From a virus, in IMG/VR virus record IMGVR_UViG_3300023176_000477, positions 1-50,478 of that record: a DNA stretch of 50,478 nt; one strand, 5' to 3'. A program made the position numbers and the translations under genes. Below are positions 1 to 7,160 of the stretch, in pieces (within the stretch, counting starts at the first letter, position 1; each line of letters starts with the position of its first letter). The notes beneath the pieces are model-generated. The model was not told where the DNA came from, made no database searches, and saw only the letters and a list, made by a program, of their open reading frames with translations.

Positions 1-139
1 GTTCCCACACTGCACACCAACCATATGGTGCTACTTGTTCCTGAAATTTAACGCAATAGTTATTAGAATAATATTCGCAATTACTACAATACTGACCAAT
101 TGTATTACTTCTGTTAACATATGCTCCTGGTAACGCCAT
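1..139 (-). CDS. Small four-cysteine protein, 3'-truncated by the window edge
   Basis: The ATG at 139 overlaps the stop of the upstream 42-aa gene (TAATG). It encodes MALPGAYVNRSN and then a Cys-x2-Cys, Cys, Cys arrangement ending GWC-x-VW before the sequence runs off base 1. The complete homologue at 41591-41758 has the same cysteines in 55 aa. The spacing recalls small high-potential iron-sulfur-like or zinc-binding phage proteins, but the function is unknown. It sits at the end of the small-protein cluster of the late operon. Confidence 0.7.
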   Translation of the reverse strand, partial: MALPGAYVNRSNTIGQYCSNCEYYSNNYCVKFQEQVAPYGWCAVWE

Positions 140-267
140 TATTTATTCTTACGTATTTTTTTAATTTTATTGTTATGTGTTTTAGCATATATAAAGTTTT
201 TAGTTTCACGAGTAACTGTACCTCTATAGGTTTTGCCACCCCACTTCCAACTTACTGTTTTAGCCAT
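139..267 (-). CDS. Small basic protein, 42 aa
   Basis: It encodes a 42-residue lysine-rich protein beginning MAKTVSWKWGGKTYRG and ending in a basic tail (NNKIKKIRKNK). The homologue at 41758-41886 is the same length with a few substitutions (G11D, R15E), which argues that it is a real gene. It lies between the DUF6321 gene and the four-cysteine gene and overlaps the latter by TAATG. The N-terminal part looks like a small beta barrel. I do not recognise a family. Confidence 0.7.
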   Translation of the reverse strand: MAKTVSWKWGGKTYRGTVTRETKNFIYAKTHNNKIKKIRKNK

Positions 268-268
268 A

Positions 269-565
269 CTACCACTTAACTTTATCAGCCCAATAAGCTG
301 CTGACATTTTACCTTTTTTAATATTTTTAGCGTGTCTTGCTTTAAAAGATTTACGTTTCTTTTTCATTTTATCTGATTCACCAGCTTTAGGTTTACCAGC
401 AGTCTTAGCACCTTGCTCACCAAATCTAATTAATTTATATTTGCCATTAGAACTAGCCATAACAACATGTGATTTACTTGGATGACTAGGTGTACGCTTA
501 GGTTTATTAACACCTTTAAGACCGTTCTTTTTCATGGTAGCTTTTACTCTATCTGGAACTGCCAT
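269..565 (-). CDS. DUF6321-like basic protein, 98 aa
   Basis: This strongly basic 98-residue protein has the core GLKGVNKPKRTPSH, SHVVMA, KLIRFGEQG, FKARHAKNI and the C-terminal SAAYWADKVKW. I recognise this as the DUF6321 type seen in many marine phages. Its role is unknown; nucleic-acid binding is an inference from charge. The ATG at 565 is preceded by AGGAGATATA. A near-identical-length homologue lies at 41886-42179, so the gene is kept on both sides of the exchanged cassette. Confidence 0.8.
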   Translation of the reverse strand: MAVPDRVKATMKKNGLKGVNKPKRTPSHPSKSHVVMASSNGKYKLIRFGEQGAKTAGKPKAGESDKMKKKRKSFKARHAKNIKKGKMSAAYWADKVKW

Positions 566-680
566 TATATCTCCTGTTTTCTTTACGTACTAAGTATACT
601 GATATTACGTCAATAAAGCTATTCGCAATGACAATTAATACTGCCATCAGGACAGTTACATATTTGAATAATTGTTTCAT
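549..680 (-). CDS. Small single-pass membrane protein, 43 aa
   Basis: The ATG at 680 overlaps the stop of the upstream 67-aa gene as ATGA, so translation is probably coupled. The product starts MKQLFKYVTVLMAVLIVIAN, has one hydrophobic segment (about residues 6-30) and a basic C-terminus RRYNGSSR that overlaps the start of the DUF6321 gene. The homologue at 42163-42294 has the same length without gaps and mostly conservative changes (F/Y, V/I, L/I), which supports this frame. The position and size would suit a holin-like or accessory lysis peptide, which is an inference. Confidence 0.55.
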   Translation of the reverse strand: MKQLFKYVTVLMAVLIVIANSFIDVISVYLVRKENRRYNGSSR

Positions 681-684
681 CCAT
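619..684 (-). CDS. Candidate 21-aa cysteine-rich peptide in an overlapping frame
   Basis: It encodes MDETIIQICNCPDGSINCHCE in a different frame of the same DNA as the 43-aa membrane protein. The core QICNC-x2-GS-x-NC also occurs in the right-hand copy (42233-42319), where a good AGGAGG precedes the start. On the left I see no Shine-Dalgarno sequence. Part of the conservation may be forced by the overlapping membrane frame, so this is weak. Confidence 0.3.
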   Translation of the reverse strand: MDETIIQICNCPDGSINCHCE

Positions 685-880
685 TTAATTTAAATAATAA
701 TTCTGTAAAGTTAGATTCTAACATATCTAATTCACTATTCATTTCTAATACCATAGCATCACAAGCGTTTTGATGTGATTTAATTTCTTCTATAGAGTTA
801 AATACCCAACCAAATGCACCAAGCATTGCTGATAACACTATAGGTATAATTGTTTTGGTGTCTATTTTTATTTGTGACAT
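677..880 (-). CDS. Small membrane protein with C-terminal helix, 67 aa
   Basis: It has a short N-terminus (MSQIKIDTK), one membrane segment (about residues 10-28) and an amphipathic, acidic helical region (EEIKSH, SELDMLESNFTELLFKL) that could be coiled coil. The ATG at 880 follows GTAGGAGAACA. The homologue at 42321-42524 is nearly identical in the second half and more variable in the membrane segment. It could be a holin, spanin-like or anchoring protein; no family is recognised. Confidence 0.75.
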   Translation of the reverse strand: MSQIKIDTKTIIPIVLSAMLGAFGWVFNSIEEIKSHQNACDAMVLEMNSELDMLESNFTELLFKLNG

Positions 881-887
881 TGTTCTC

Positions 888-1061
888 CTACATTAAGGCA
901 GCAACAACAACACCACCTACTGCTACCAATAAGCCTAATACTTTATAAAATTCTGCTTTGTCTAGTTTTGCATCTAGTTTACTATCGATTTCATCAAGGC
1001 GTTTTAATACCATATCTAACATCTCCTTTTGTGTATAACCATTACCAAGATAGTCAGACAT
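888..1061 (-). CDS. Small protein with C-terminal membrane segment, 57 aa
   Basis: It begins MSDYLGNGYTQKEMLDMVLK, followed by an amphipathic charged helix (RLDEIDSKLDAKLDK) and a C-terminal hydrophobic segment (GLLVAVGGVVVAAL). This tail-anchored design is common for small phage membrane proteins. The start overlaps the stop of the 52-aa gene by TAATG. The right copy (42532-42705) differs by few bases. It is probably part of a membrane or lysis-related cluster with its neighbours; the role is unknown. Confidence 0.75.
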   Translation of the reverse strand: MSDYLGNGYTQKEMLDMVLKRLDEIDSKLDAKLDKAEFYKVLGLLVAVGGVVVAALM

Positions 1062-1219
1062 TATGGAAGGTCATCCTCTGACATATAAATGTCATCACTC
1101 CAGGTGTATGATTTATCGTAGTAGTTACGATTTTCCCAATCCCAAGTGCTTAATTTTTTAAGAGATGATAGAATATCTTTTAAAAAAATACCTAATAAAA
1201 ATCCAATTATAAAATCCAT
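1061..1219 (-). CDS. Small protein with N-terminal membrane segment, 52 aa
   Basis: It encodes MDFIIGFLLGIFLKDILSSL, an N-terminal membrane anchor, then a tryptophan/tyrosine-rich and acidic tail (STWDWENRNYY, SEDDLP). The counterpart at 42705-42863 has only a few changes (for example ILSSLKK to IVSTLKR). It is the first conserved gene after the exchanged receptor cassette: identity between the copies stops about 17 bases upstream of its start. The function is unknown. Confidence 0.75.
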   Translation of the reverse strand: MDFIIGFLLGIFLKDILSSLKKLSTWDWENRNYYDKSYTWSDDIYMSEDDLP

Positions 1220-1227
1220 AAGCAGGA

Positions 1228-1923
1228 TTATAACATAAACTTTTTAGGTTTTCGTTTAACTATATTTTTAGATATCTTATTTATATTATTAACAAAACTT
1301 GTAATATTTTTTATTTGATTATAATAATTTAATGTTTCTTTATTAAATTCTTTATAATTTATATTAATGTTTTTATTAAATAATAAATACATCATTGGTT
1401 TATTTTTTTTAAAATTAACAATTCCTGGTTTGTTTTTATCTATTAATAACCAAGCACTATTAATAGGTCTTATCCATAAATTAATATTAAATGCACCTGG
1501 AACAAATTGTAAATTTGTTGTTTCTATATTAGGTGGCAAAGTAATTATTTCTGTATTTTTGATATCTGTATATAAATTATACGGTAATAAAAATTGCAAA
1601 TCTACAATATTATTTTTTTTATTAACTGCAATAACATTTTTTAAATAAGTAATTAAATCAATATTATTAGGTGCGTTTTTGTATTGAAAATTATAAGTTA
1701 CATTGTTTATATTTTTATCATAGTTAATTTCAATTTGTAAATCTAAAGGAGAGTTAATATAAAATAATCTATTATTTACTGAACTAACAGCAGGACATTT
1801 AGGATTATCTATTAAAGTATATTGTTCAATATTATTAAAAAAACCTTTTGGTACAAAAATATTATCTTCGTTTTTTATATCGTAATAGACATTAGCTTTT
1901 TGTAAATTAAAAAATATACTCAT
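1228..1923 (-). CDS. Cassette beta-rich protein, likely virion/receptor-binding, 231 aa
   Basis: This is an asparagine- and isoleucine-rich protein. It carries a CPA motif near residue 43 and a conserved VPGAFNINLWIRPIN block in the C-terminal half, followed by a basic C-terminus (KRKPKKFML). The CPA and PG-x-F-x-I-x2-W-x-R-x-I features recur in 43837-44523, and the second also in 43115-43840, so this is a family. It overlaps its upstream neighbour by TAATG. The position after the adhesin suggests a tail-fibre or host-recognition role, which is an inference. Base composition is even more AT-rich than its neighbours. Confidence 0.7.
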   Translation of the reverse strand: MSIFFNLQKANVYYDIKNEDNIFVPKGFFNNIEQYTLIDNPKCPAVSSVNNRLFYINSPLDLQIEINYDKNINNVTYNFQYKNAPNNIDLITYLKNVIAVNKKNNIVDLQFLLPYNLYTDIKNTEIITLPPNIETTNLQFVPGAFNINLWIRPINSAWLLIDKNKPGIVNFKKNKPMMYLLFNKNININYKEFNKETLNYYNQIKNITSFVNNINKISKNIVKRKPKKFML

Positions 1924-2612
1924 TATTTTTTAATATTCTTTTTATATCCGCCAACAAAAGTATTTTGTATTCTAGCTTTTTCAATTAATATTTTATTTTT
2001 AAATTTTTTATTATAAGGTTTAACTTTATAAATAAATTTTTCTCTTTTAAAAGGAACTAAATAGCACAATGGAGTTCCACTTTTAATAAACACTTCGTTA
2101 TCTTTAGAAGTAAACATTAATTGTAAAACTATTTCACTTATTTTATCAGCTTCATAAACTCCATAAGCTATATGCCAATCAGGATTGTAATCATATATTA
2201 ATGGAACTTGTCTTAAACTATATCCTCTTGGAACTATTAATTGAAAAGGACTTATAATTTTAAATACTTTTTTAATATTTGAATTAGAAAAATAATCTAC
2301 AAATTGATTATCAGTATGATGTTGTAAATAAAATCCTGTATGTTCAGGTACTTCCCAATAATGTTTTTTATTTTCATCTACACTTAAATACATATCACAA
2401 TGTGCATATATAATGATTCCTTCTTTAAATATATCTACAAAACTTGGACATTGTTTTGCGGTTCTTAAATTAGGAAATTTACTAGGTCCTCTTTCAACAT
2501 TACTAGGAATATTTTTAAAATATTTTGGTATATCTTTATAAGCAGGTTTAGGAATTATATTATTAATTGATAATAATTCTTTTCTTTCAGTAGTAATTAT
2601 TATTTTTTTCAT
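1923..2612 (-). CDS. DUF6065-like protein, 229 aa
   Basis: The ATG at 2612 follows AGGTGGAT, so I prefer it to the GTG two codons upstream. Family-like blocks are KQCPSFVDIFKEGI, D-x-YLSV, HH, FKIISPFQLIVPRGYS, PLIYDY and KSGTPLCYLVPFKRE. This matches what I know of DUF6065 proteins, which are frequent in marine phages and have no known function. The homologue at 44513-45250 keeps all these blocks but is otherwise strongly diverged. It sits between the adhesin group and the beta-rich protein in the variable cassette. Confidence 0.7.
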   Translation of the reverse strand: MKKIIITTERKELLSINNIIPKPAYKDIPKYFKNIPSNVERGPSKFPNLRTAKQCPSFVDIFKEGIIIYAHCDMYLSVDENKKHYWEVPEHTGFYLQHHTDNQFVDYFSNSNIKKVFKIISPFQLIVPRGYSLRQVPLIYDYNPDWHIAYGVYEADKISEIVLQLMFTSKDNEVFIKSGTPLCYLVPFKREKFIYKVKPYNKKFKNKILIEKARIQNTFVGGYKKNIKK

Positions 2613-2633
2613 ATCCACCTAGTTTAATTGATA

Positions 2634-3053
2634 TTAAGAAACAGACCAACCTTGTGTATTATCAGCTTGATACGCAGCTTCATCCCAATAATAATTATCA
2701 TTATTATAATCAGAAGGATAATCAATAGGTGGTTTCCAATCCCATATATTTGTATCTAGCACCCAACTATTTTTATCTAAAGGTTTTACAGGATAAAATA
2801 CATCATTGATTTCATCATAATAATCACCCATAGATGCAAAGTTTCCTCTAAATGGAGTGCCACCTAATATGTGTGTATTGTGCATTGTGTTATAAGAAGT
2901 TCTTACAACTTTTGCATTATTACAAAATTTTTTACTAATATAATCTTCCCAATTTTCATAACCTTCAGGTAATAAACTTAAATCGTCTTCATCTTTTCCT
3001 GTTAATACTCCAGTTACAATATTATTATTGTCTAGTACTGCATAATGTGCCAT
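2634..3053 (-). CDS. Adhesin-adjacent protein, probable tail-fibre accessory, 139 aa
   Basis: The start at 3053 (MAHYAVLDNNNIV) overlaps the stop of the glycine-rich gene by TAATG. Later blocks are TSYNT, FRGNFASMGDYYDE, F-x-PVKPLDKNSWVLD, W-x-W-x-PP and DYPSDY. I know this arrangement (ladder of R-x-NYA-x-G, KP-x-SW-x-LD, W-x-PP-x-x-P) from short proteins next to tail fibres in marine phages. It may be a fibre chaperone or a distal fibre piece. The counterpart at 45277-45651 keeps the blocks but differs elsewhere. Confidence 0.65.
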   Translation of the reverse strand: MAHYAVLDNNNIVTGVLTGKDEDDLSLLPEGYENWEDYISKKFCNNAKVVRTSYNTMHNTHILGGTPFRGNFASMGDYYDEINDVFYPVKPLDKNSWVLDTNIWDWKPPIDYPSDYNNDNYYWDEAAYQADNTQGWSVS

Positions 3054-3994
3054 TAGATACTCCAACTTACATTGTCTGAACCTGAAGTAAAATAATGTAT
3101 TTTATATTCACCACTTGTTACATAATTGTGTGTTAATAATGGACCAACAGTTGCTGTGTACTTAGCTGGATATTTAATAATAACTACACCTGAACCTCCA
3201 GCACCTGAAAAAGCATTATAATCACTTCCTCCACCACCGCCTGTGTTAACTGTTCCTGATACTCCATTTAATCCAGCGTCTTTTTCACCTCGGCCTCCAC
3301 CGCCAAGACCACCAGTTCCTTCTTGAAATGAACTAGCTGAACCACCACCACCTGCATAATATACATCAGAACCTTGAACATCTCCTACACTAGCAGTTGT
3401 AGCATCAGAAGCTGGTAATAAATTACAGATTACACCATCACCACCGTGAGTTCCATAACCGCCATAATTAGTAGTACCGACTTCAGAAGCACCGCCACCA
3501 CCGCCACCACCATCTTGTGTGTTAGCACCACCTCCTGCAAAACCTTGATTTGTTTCTCCTGCAGCACCTGCAGCACCACCATTATTAGAAGCACCTCCAC
3601 CTGAACCTCCAGTTCTATTTCCACCGTGGCGACCTTGACCACCACCGCCACCAATAGCAACTACAGGTTGAAAAGAACTTGCACTACCTTGACCACCGCC
3701 ATATCCGTATGTAGCACCACCACCTGCACCTACAGCAACTAAATAATCTTTTTCTAATTCAATAAAATTCTTAGGTGCAGCATCATCACCACCACCTGAG
3801 TTTTCTTCTGTAGTAGAGTTAATAAAACCTCCACCACCGCCACCACCAGTTCTACGGTTATTATCACCACCACCGCCACCGCCTCCACCAGCGACAACTA
3901 AATATTCTACAGCAAATCCTTTAAAAGCACTATTACTAAGAGTATTTGATTTACTTGCAGATATACCTTGATTACTTAATGATGTAATTGACAT
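3053..3994 (-). CDS. Glycine-rich tail adhesin, 313 aa
   Basis: After a 30-residue N-terminus it has the typical entry VEYLVVAGGGGGG and then more than 200 residues dominated by Gly runs separated by short variable segments, closing with GSGVVIIKYP and a 40-residue C-terminal tail. This organisation is that of glycine-rich adhesins and fibre tips with polyglycine II-type helices, which bind the host surface. The right copy (45654-46535) has the same architecture but different segments and lacks the C-terminal tail. It is followed by the accessory and DUF6065-like genes. Confidence 0.8.
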   Translation of the reverse strand: MSITSLSNQGISASKSNTLSNSAFKGFAVEYLVVAGGGGGGGGDNNRRTGGGGGGGFINSTTEENSGGGDDAAPKNFIELEKDYLVAVGAGGGATYGYGGGQGSASSFQPVVAIGGGGGQGRHGGNRTGGSGGGASNNGGAAGAAGETNQGFAGGGANTQDGGGGGGGASEVGTTNYGGYGTHGGDGVICNLLPASDATTASVGDVQGSDVYYAGGGGSASSFQEGTGGLGGGGRGEKDAGLNGVSGTVNTGGGGGSDYNAFSGAGGSGVVIIKYPAKYTATVGPLLTHNYVTSGEYKIHYFTSGSDNVSWSI

Positions 3995-4011
3995 TTAAAC
4001 TCCTATAATAA

Positions 4012-4341
4012 TTATGATATTTCTGTACCAAACACAGAAAAACTTACATCAGCACTTGAAGCTGTTGCAGTTACTACATCTGTAGTAGCTAAAGTTATAC
4101 CTAATGTTAATGTAACAGTATCATTAGCAGCTATATTTGCATCTTTAACAATAAAATGTTCATTAGCTTCTGCTGCACCTGATGGTCTAACAGATAAACT
4201 AAATGTTTTTGTTGCTGCACTTCTATTACAAACTACAATAGTTGAAACTATTGCTTCTGTTGAAGCTGGTACTGTATAAACATCAACTGAAGTAGTAAAA
4301 GCATCTCCAGTTTGTCCTAATACTTTATACGCATTTGCCAT
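4012..4341 (-). CDS. Beta-sandwich virion protein, 109 aa
   Basis: It starts MANAYKVLGQTGDAF and ends ADVSFSVFGTEIS. The alternating pattern and repeated Thr/Val strands predict a small all-beta domain, as in decoration or fibre-base proteins. AATTGGAGATAAAAT precedes the start. The homologue at 46544-46876 has nearly the same ends and a more variable middle. It lies between the tail proteins and the adhesin and is probably structural; no defined family is assigned. Confidence 0.7.
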   Translation of the reverse strand: MANAYKVLGQTGDAFTTSVDVYTVPASTEAIVSTIVVCNRSAATKTFSLSVRPSGAAEANEHFIVKDANIAANDTVTLTLGITLATTDVVTATASSADVSFSVFGTEIS

Positions 4342-4366
4342 ATTTTATCTCCAATTATATTTTTAT

Positions 4367-4393
4367 ATTATACTATACACCTACCAAAAGCAA
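4367..4393 (-). promoter_or_regulatory. Weak candidate promoter before the adhesin group
   Basis: On the minus strand TTGCTT and TATAAT are separated by 15 bases and lie upstream of the 109-aa gene. The same two boxes and spacing are kept in the right copy, although the spacer changes. The short spacing and the coding constraint from the end of the 67-aa gene keep this tentative. Confidence 0.25.
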
Positions 4394-4576
4394 GGTTTCT
4401 TCAGACAAATAAATTAATGCGTGTCCACTATCAGACCACAACATCATTTGTTCGCCTTCATTTATTCCACCACCACCTGCATCAGGTAGTAAATCTATAT
4501 CTTCATCTATTGGCAAATTACCAATAGTATCTATTCCTAAACTTCCACCTTCTTTGAGCATTAATAACATACCCAT
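4373..4576 (-). CDS. Small protein with conserved N-half and variable C-half, 67 aa
   Basis: The first part (MGMLLMLKEGGSLGIDTIGN, IDEDIDLLP) is essentially identical in the right copy (46906-47103). The remaining residues differ completely in sequence but end similarly (LLLVGV versus LLLVDV). The start overlaps the upstream gene by TAATG. The function is unknown. The sharp change inside a 67-aa protein marks a recombination joint or a module boundary. Confidence 0.65.
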   Translation of the reverse strand: MGMLLMLKEGGSLGIDTIGNLPIDEDIDLLPDAGGGGINEGEQMMLWSDSGHALIYLSEETLLLVGV

Positions 4577-5178
4577 TATGCACCCATTACTATAAAAGGA
4601 TGAACTTCTACTGGAGGTGCAACTTGACTTACATAAACTTTTTTAGCTGTGCTATCTGTTGCATCATAAACTAAAGCATAGTCTGCTTCAACATCTACTG
4701 TAATTCCAGTACCATCAGTAGCACCATCAAACATAGCTGTAGCTGAAGCTGCAGTAATAGCATCTATAGCTGCTTGACCTTCTGTTAATATACCTGCAAC
4801 TCTATCATTTTGGTCATTTATGTGTTGTGCTAGTACAGCCATTCTAACTGTAGTACCAATACCGTGTGATATACCTGTATCAGCTGCAGCACCTGCTGCT
4901 TCTTGTCTACCATCATAATCTCTTTCAACATCACTAAATGTTGTAGAACCTGATGTATGTGTTTTAACTACTACAATTTCTCTGTTAGATGTACTGTCTG
5001 GGTCAATAACTAAATATACCCAAGTATCTGCATCACCAGTTGTAGCTGATGTAATACCATTAGTACCATCTATTGTTGGTGTAGATGCAACGTCAAATGA
5101 TGTAGCACCTGCACTAAAATCTGAATTAGCAATAGTAGTTTCATAAAAGTTAAATACTTGTGTTGCTCTATCTGCCAT
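4576..5178 (-). CDS. Tail-associated virion protein, 200 aa
   Basis: I use the ATG at 5178 (MADRATQVFNFYE), which overlaps the upstream stop by TAATG; a TTG further upstream lies inside the previous gene and is unlikely. The N-terminal 100 residues are a beta-rich domain (DTWVYLVIDPDS, VVVKTHTSGST, FSDVERDYDGRQ) almost identical in 47103-47771. A short segment near residues 130-155 differs in length between the copies. It probably connects the tail tip to fibres, judging from position. Confidence 0.7.
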   Translation of the reverse strand: MADRATQVFNFYETTIANSDFSAGATSFDVASTPTIDGTNGITSATTGDADTWVYLVIDPDSTSNREIVVVKTHTSGSTTFSDVERDYDGRQEAAGAAADTGISHGIGTTVRMAVLAQHINDQNDRVAGILTEGQAAIDAITAASATAMFDGATDGTGITVDVEADYALVYDATDSTAKKVYVSQVAPPVEVHPFIVMGA

Positions 5179-7160
5179 TATGCTCCGTATCTCATTATAC
5201 CCCAAGCAGCAATACCTGGTGTATGTATTGATGTTACTTCTTCAATAGTACCTTGTCTAGTACCACGCACTGTAATAATAGCATACATTGTATCACTTCC
5301 AATTACTTCATTAGATTGTATAGGATAACTTATTTGCTCTACTACACCACGAATAATTTCTTGTGGTTCAAATATTTCTAATGTTACTGAATCACCTTCT
5401 TTAGCACGTAATGCTTTATATAAAGTATCTCCAAGACCTTTTACTTTTAATGGTTTTCTACCAGGTCTTTCTACTCTATCACTAATGTTTATAGGTATTT
5501 GTGCTACTACAAGTTCTGGTCTTGCTAATGCACGAAACTGTACTGATTTGACTTTAGGAGTTGACATACCATCTGTACTTCTAAGTATGACTTTACCTAT
5601 AATATATCTAGAAACTTCTGCTATTTGTTTTTCTTCGTCACCTGTACCACCAAGTTGTGTTAAAGCATTAGTAAACGTAGCAGACTCAGGTGCATCTAAA
5701 TCTTCAAATCTAGTTGAATATTGTAAACTTACTTGTGTATCTGCAGGCATTGTAACAGTAGATACTTCTGCACCTACAAACTGTTTAGATTCTGCAGTAA
5801 AAAAATCTGCAGCAGATAACACTACATAACCTTCAGATTCATATGTAGATGTTTCTTTATATACATCAGAACCTTCAACTACTATTACAAATTTACCATC
5901 AGATTGTGTAATACCTGATACATAACTATTACCAACTGTTTGTAAATCTCTAGCCAAACCACCTGTTGGTAGGTAATATCGCCACAAATTTACTTCATTA
6001 GTATCTTCTTTAACACCCATATACACACTATCACGGCTTACAAACATAGCGTGTGGTGTTGTATCTACGTTATCAACAACCCATTCTTTTACTAATTGTC
6101 TATTAGCAAGTACATATAAATCATCAGCATTAACAAGGTCTGCTCTGTATAACCTACCTACATCTCTTGTATTTTCTTTAGTACCAAAAAATATAATTCC
6201 TTCTGCAGCTGCAATAGAATGTATTTCTTCAAAAGGTATTTTTGTTTGTCCTTGATTTACAAATACACCAGATGACAATTTAAATGAATATATATTACCA
6301 TCAGTACTAGCTGTTAATACAACAGCTCCACCATCAACAATACCTGTTATTTCGTGTGTAGGTTCTACTTCTATTATTGCGTCAACAACAGCAAAAGCTG
6401 ATGCCCAGCTATCTGCAAATGCATCACCTTCCCATACATATTCTGCAGTACCATCATTACCAGTAACAAACAAAGTATTTTTAACAAACCATACACCTGT
6501 TAATCCACCTGTTGTATTAAAAGCTGTGTTATGTGTAGACCAACCGTGTCCATCTGGTTCATAATGTATAAACTCTGAGTTAGTATTAGTAGCATCAGCA
6601 GTAGTAAAATATACTGTGTTTCCAAATGCTGCAGCACCTGTAAAGTTATAAGTTGCACCATTAGTTGCAGCTAAAATAGCACTCCAAGTTTCTGTACTAG
6701 CATCATATTCGTGTACAGTTGTACCATCAGTGACGTATATATTACCGTTAGTAGTTTGTGTCATATAGTTATTGCTAGCACCAAAAGATAAACTTTCTGT
6801 AGCTGTCGTATATAACAAATGTATATGATATGCAGTTTCATCATCTCCGTGAAATACATCAATACCTTTGCTATCCCAAAATCTATTAACATCATCTGGT
6901 TTACCATCAGCTCTATGTGCAGTATCTAATCCTTGACCTGCAGAAAAATTGTTTCTTGAATATATACGTCCTAAGTTAGAAGTAAAATCTTCAGGGTTTT
7001 GTTTGACGTTTACGTTTTGTCCTTGTTGTACATCAGATGATTGTATAGTCATTTCACGACCAGGACCTACAGCTGTACGTAAATATATATTATCTAACTT
7101 TATATCATAACCAAATCGTTTTGGATTACGAACATTAGAAGTTGATGCAACTCTAGCCAT
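5178..7160 (-). CDS. Large tail protein (nozzle/hub-like), 660 aa
   Basis: It begins MARVASTSNVRNPKRFGYDI and contains many beta-strand repeats of the NIYVTDGTTVHEYDA, NTVYFTTAD and GIIFFGTKENTR kind, which suggests a beta-propeller-like central part. A C-terminal domain follows (KPLKVKGLGDTLYKAL, ISYPIQSN, WGIMRYGA). The size and place after the connector fit a tail nozzle or hub of a short-tailed phage. The right copy (47771-49786) is almost identical except for a segment near residue 120. It overlaps both neighbours by TAATG. The exact family is uncertain. Confidence 0.7.
   Translation of the reverse strand: MARVASTSNVRNPKRFGYDIKLDNIYLRTAVGPGREMTIQSSDVQQGQNVNVKQNPEDFTSNLGRIYSRNNFSAGQGLDTAHRADGKPDDVNRFWDSKGIDVFHGDDETAYHIHLLYTTATESLSFGASNNYMTQTTNGNIYVTDGTTVHEYDASTETWSAILAATNGATYNFTGAAAFGNTVYFTTADATNTNSEFIHYEPDGHGWSTHNTAFNTTGGLTGVWFVKNTLFVTGNDGTAEYVWEGDAFADSWASAFAVVDAIIEVEPTHEITGIVDGGAVVLTASTDGNIYSFKLSSGVFVNQGQTKIPFEEIHSIAAAEGIIFFGTKENTRDVGRLYRADLVNADDLYVLANRQLVKEWVVDNVDTTPHAMFVSRDSVYMGVKEDTNEVNLWRYYLPTGGLARDLQTVGNSYVSGITQSDGKFVIVVEGSDVYKETSTYESEGYVVLSAADFFTAESKQFVGAEVSTVTMPADTQVSLQYSTRFEDLDAPESATFTNALTQLGGTGDEEKQIAEVSRYIIGKVILRSTDGMSTPKVKSVQFRALARPELVVAQIPINISDRVERPGRKPLKVKGLGDTLYKALRAKEGDSVTLEIFEPQEIIRGVVEQISYPIQSNEVIGSDTMYAIITVRGTRQGTIEEVTSIHTPGIAAWGIMRYGA

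Noticed and set aside
1367-1648. Plus-strand frame of 93 codons inside the 231-aa cassette gene
   Set aside because: It is antisense to a gene with conserved blocks and TAATG coupling, has no ribosome-binding site, and owes its openness to the AT-rich composition.
3430-3660. Val/Leu-rich frame inside the glycine-rich adhesin
   Set aside because: An out-of-frame reading of GGT/GGA-type repeats; the glycine frame has the normal adhesin architecture and a start.
5485-5829. Plus-strand frame of 114 codons, also present at 48078-48422
   Set aside because: Kept in both copies only because the minus-strand tail gene is kept; the substitutions follow the tail-protein frame.
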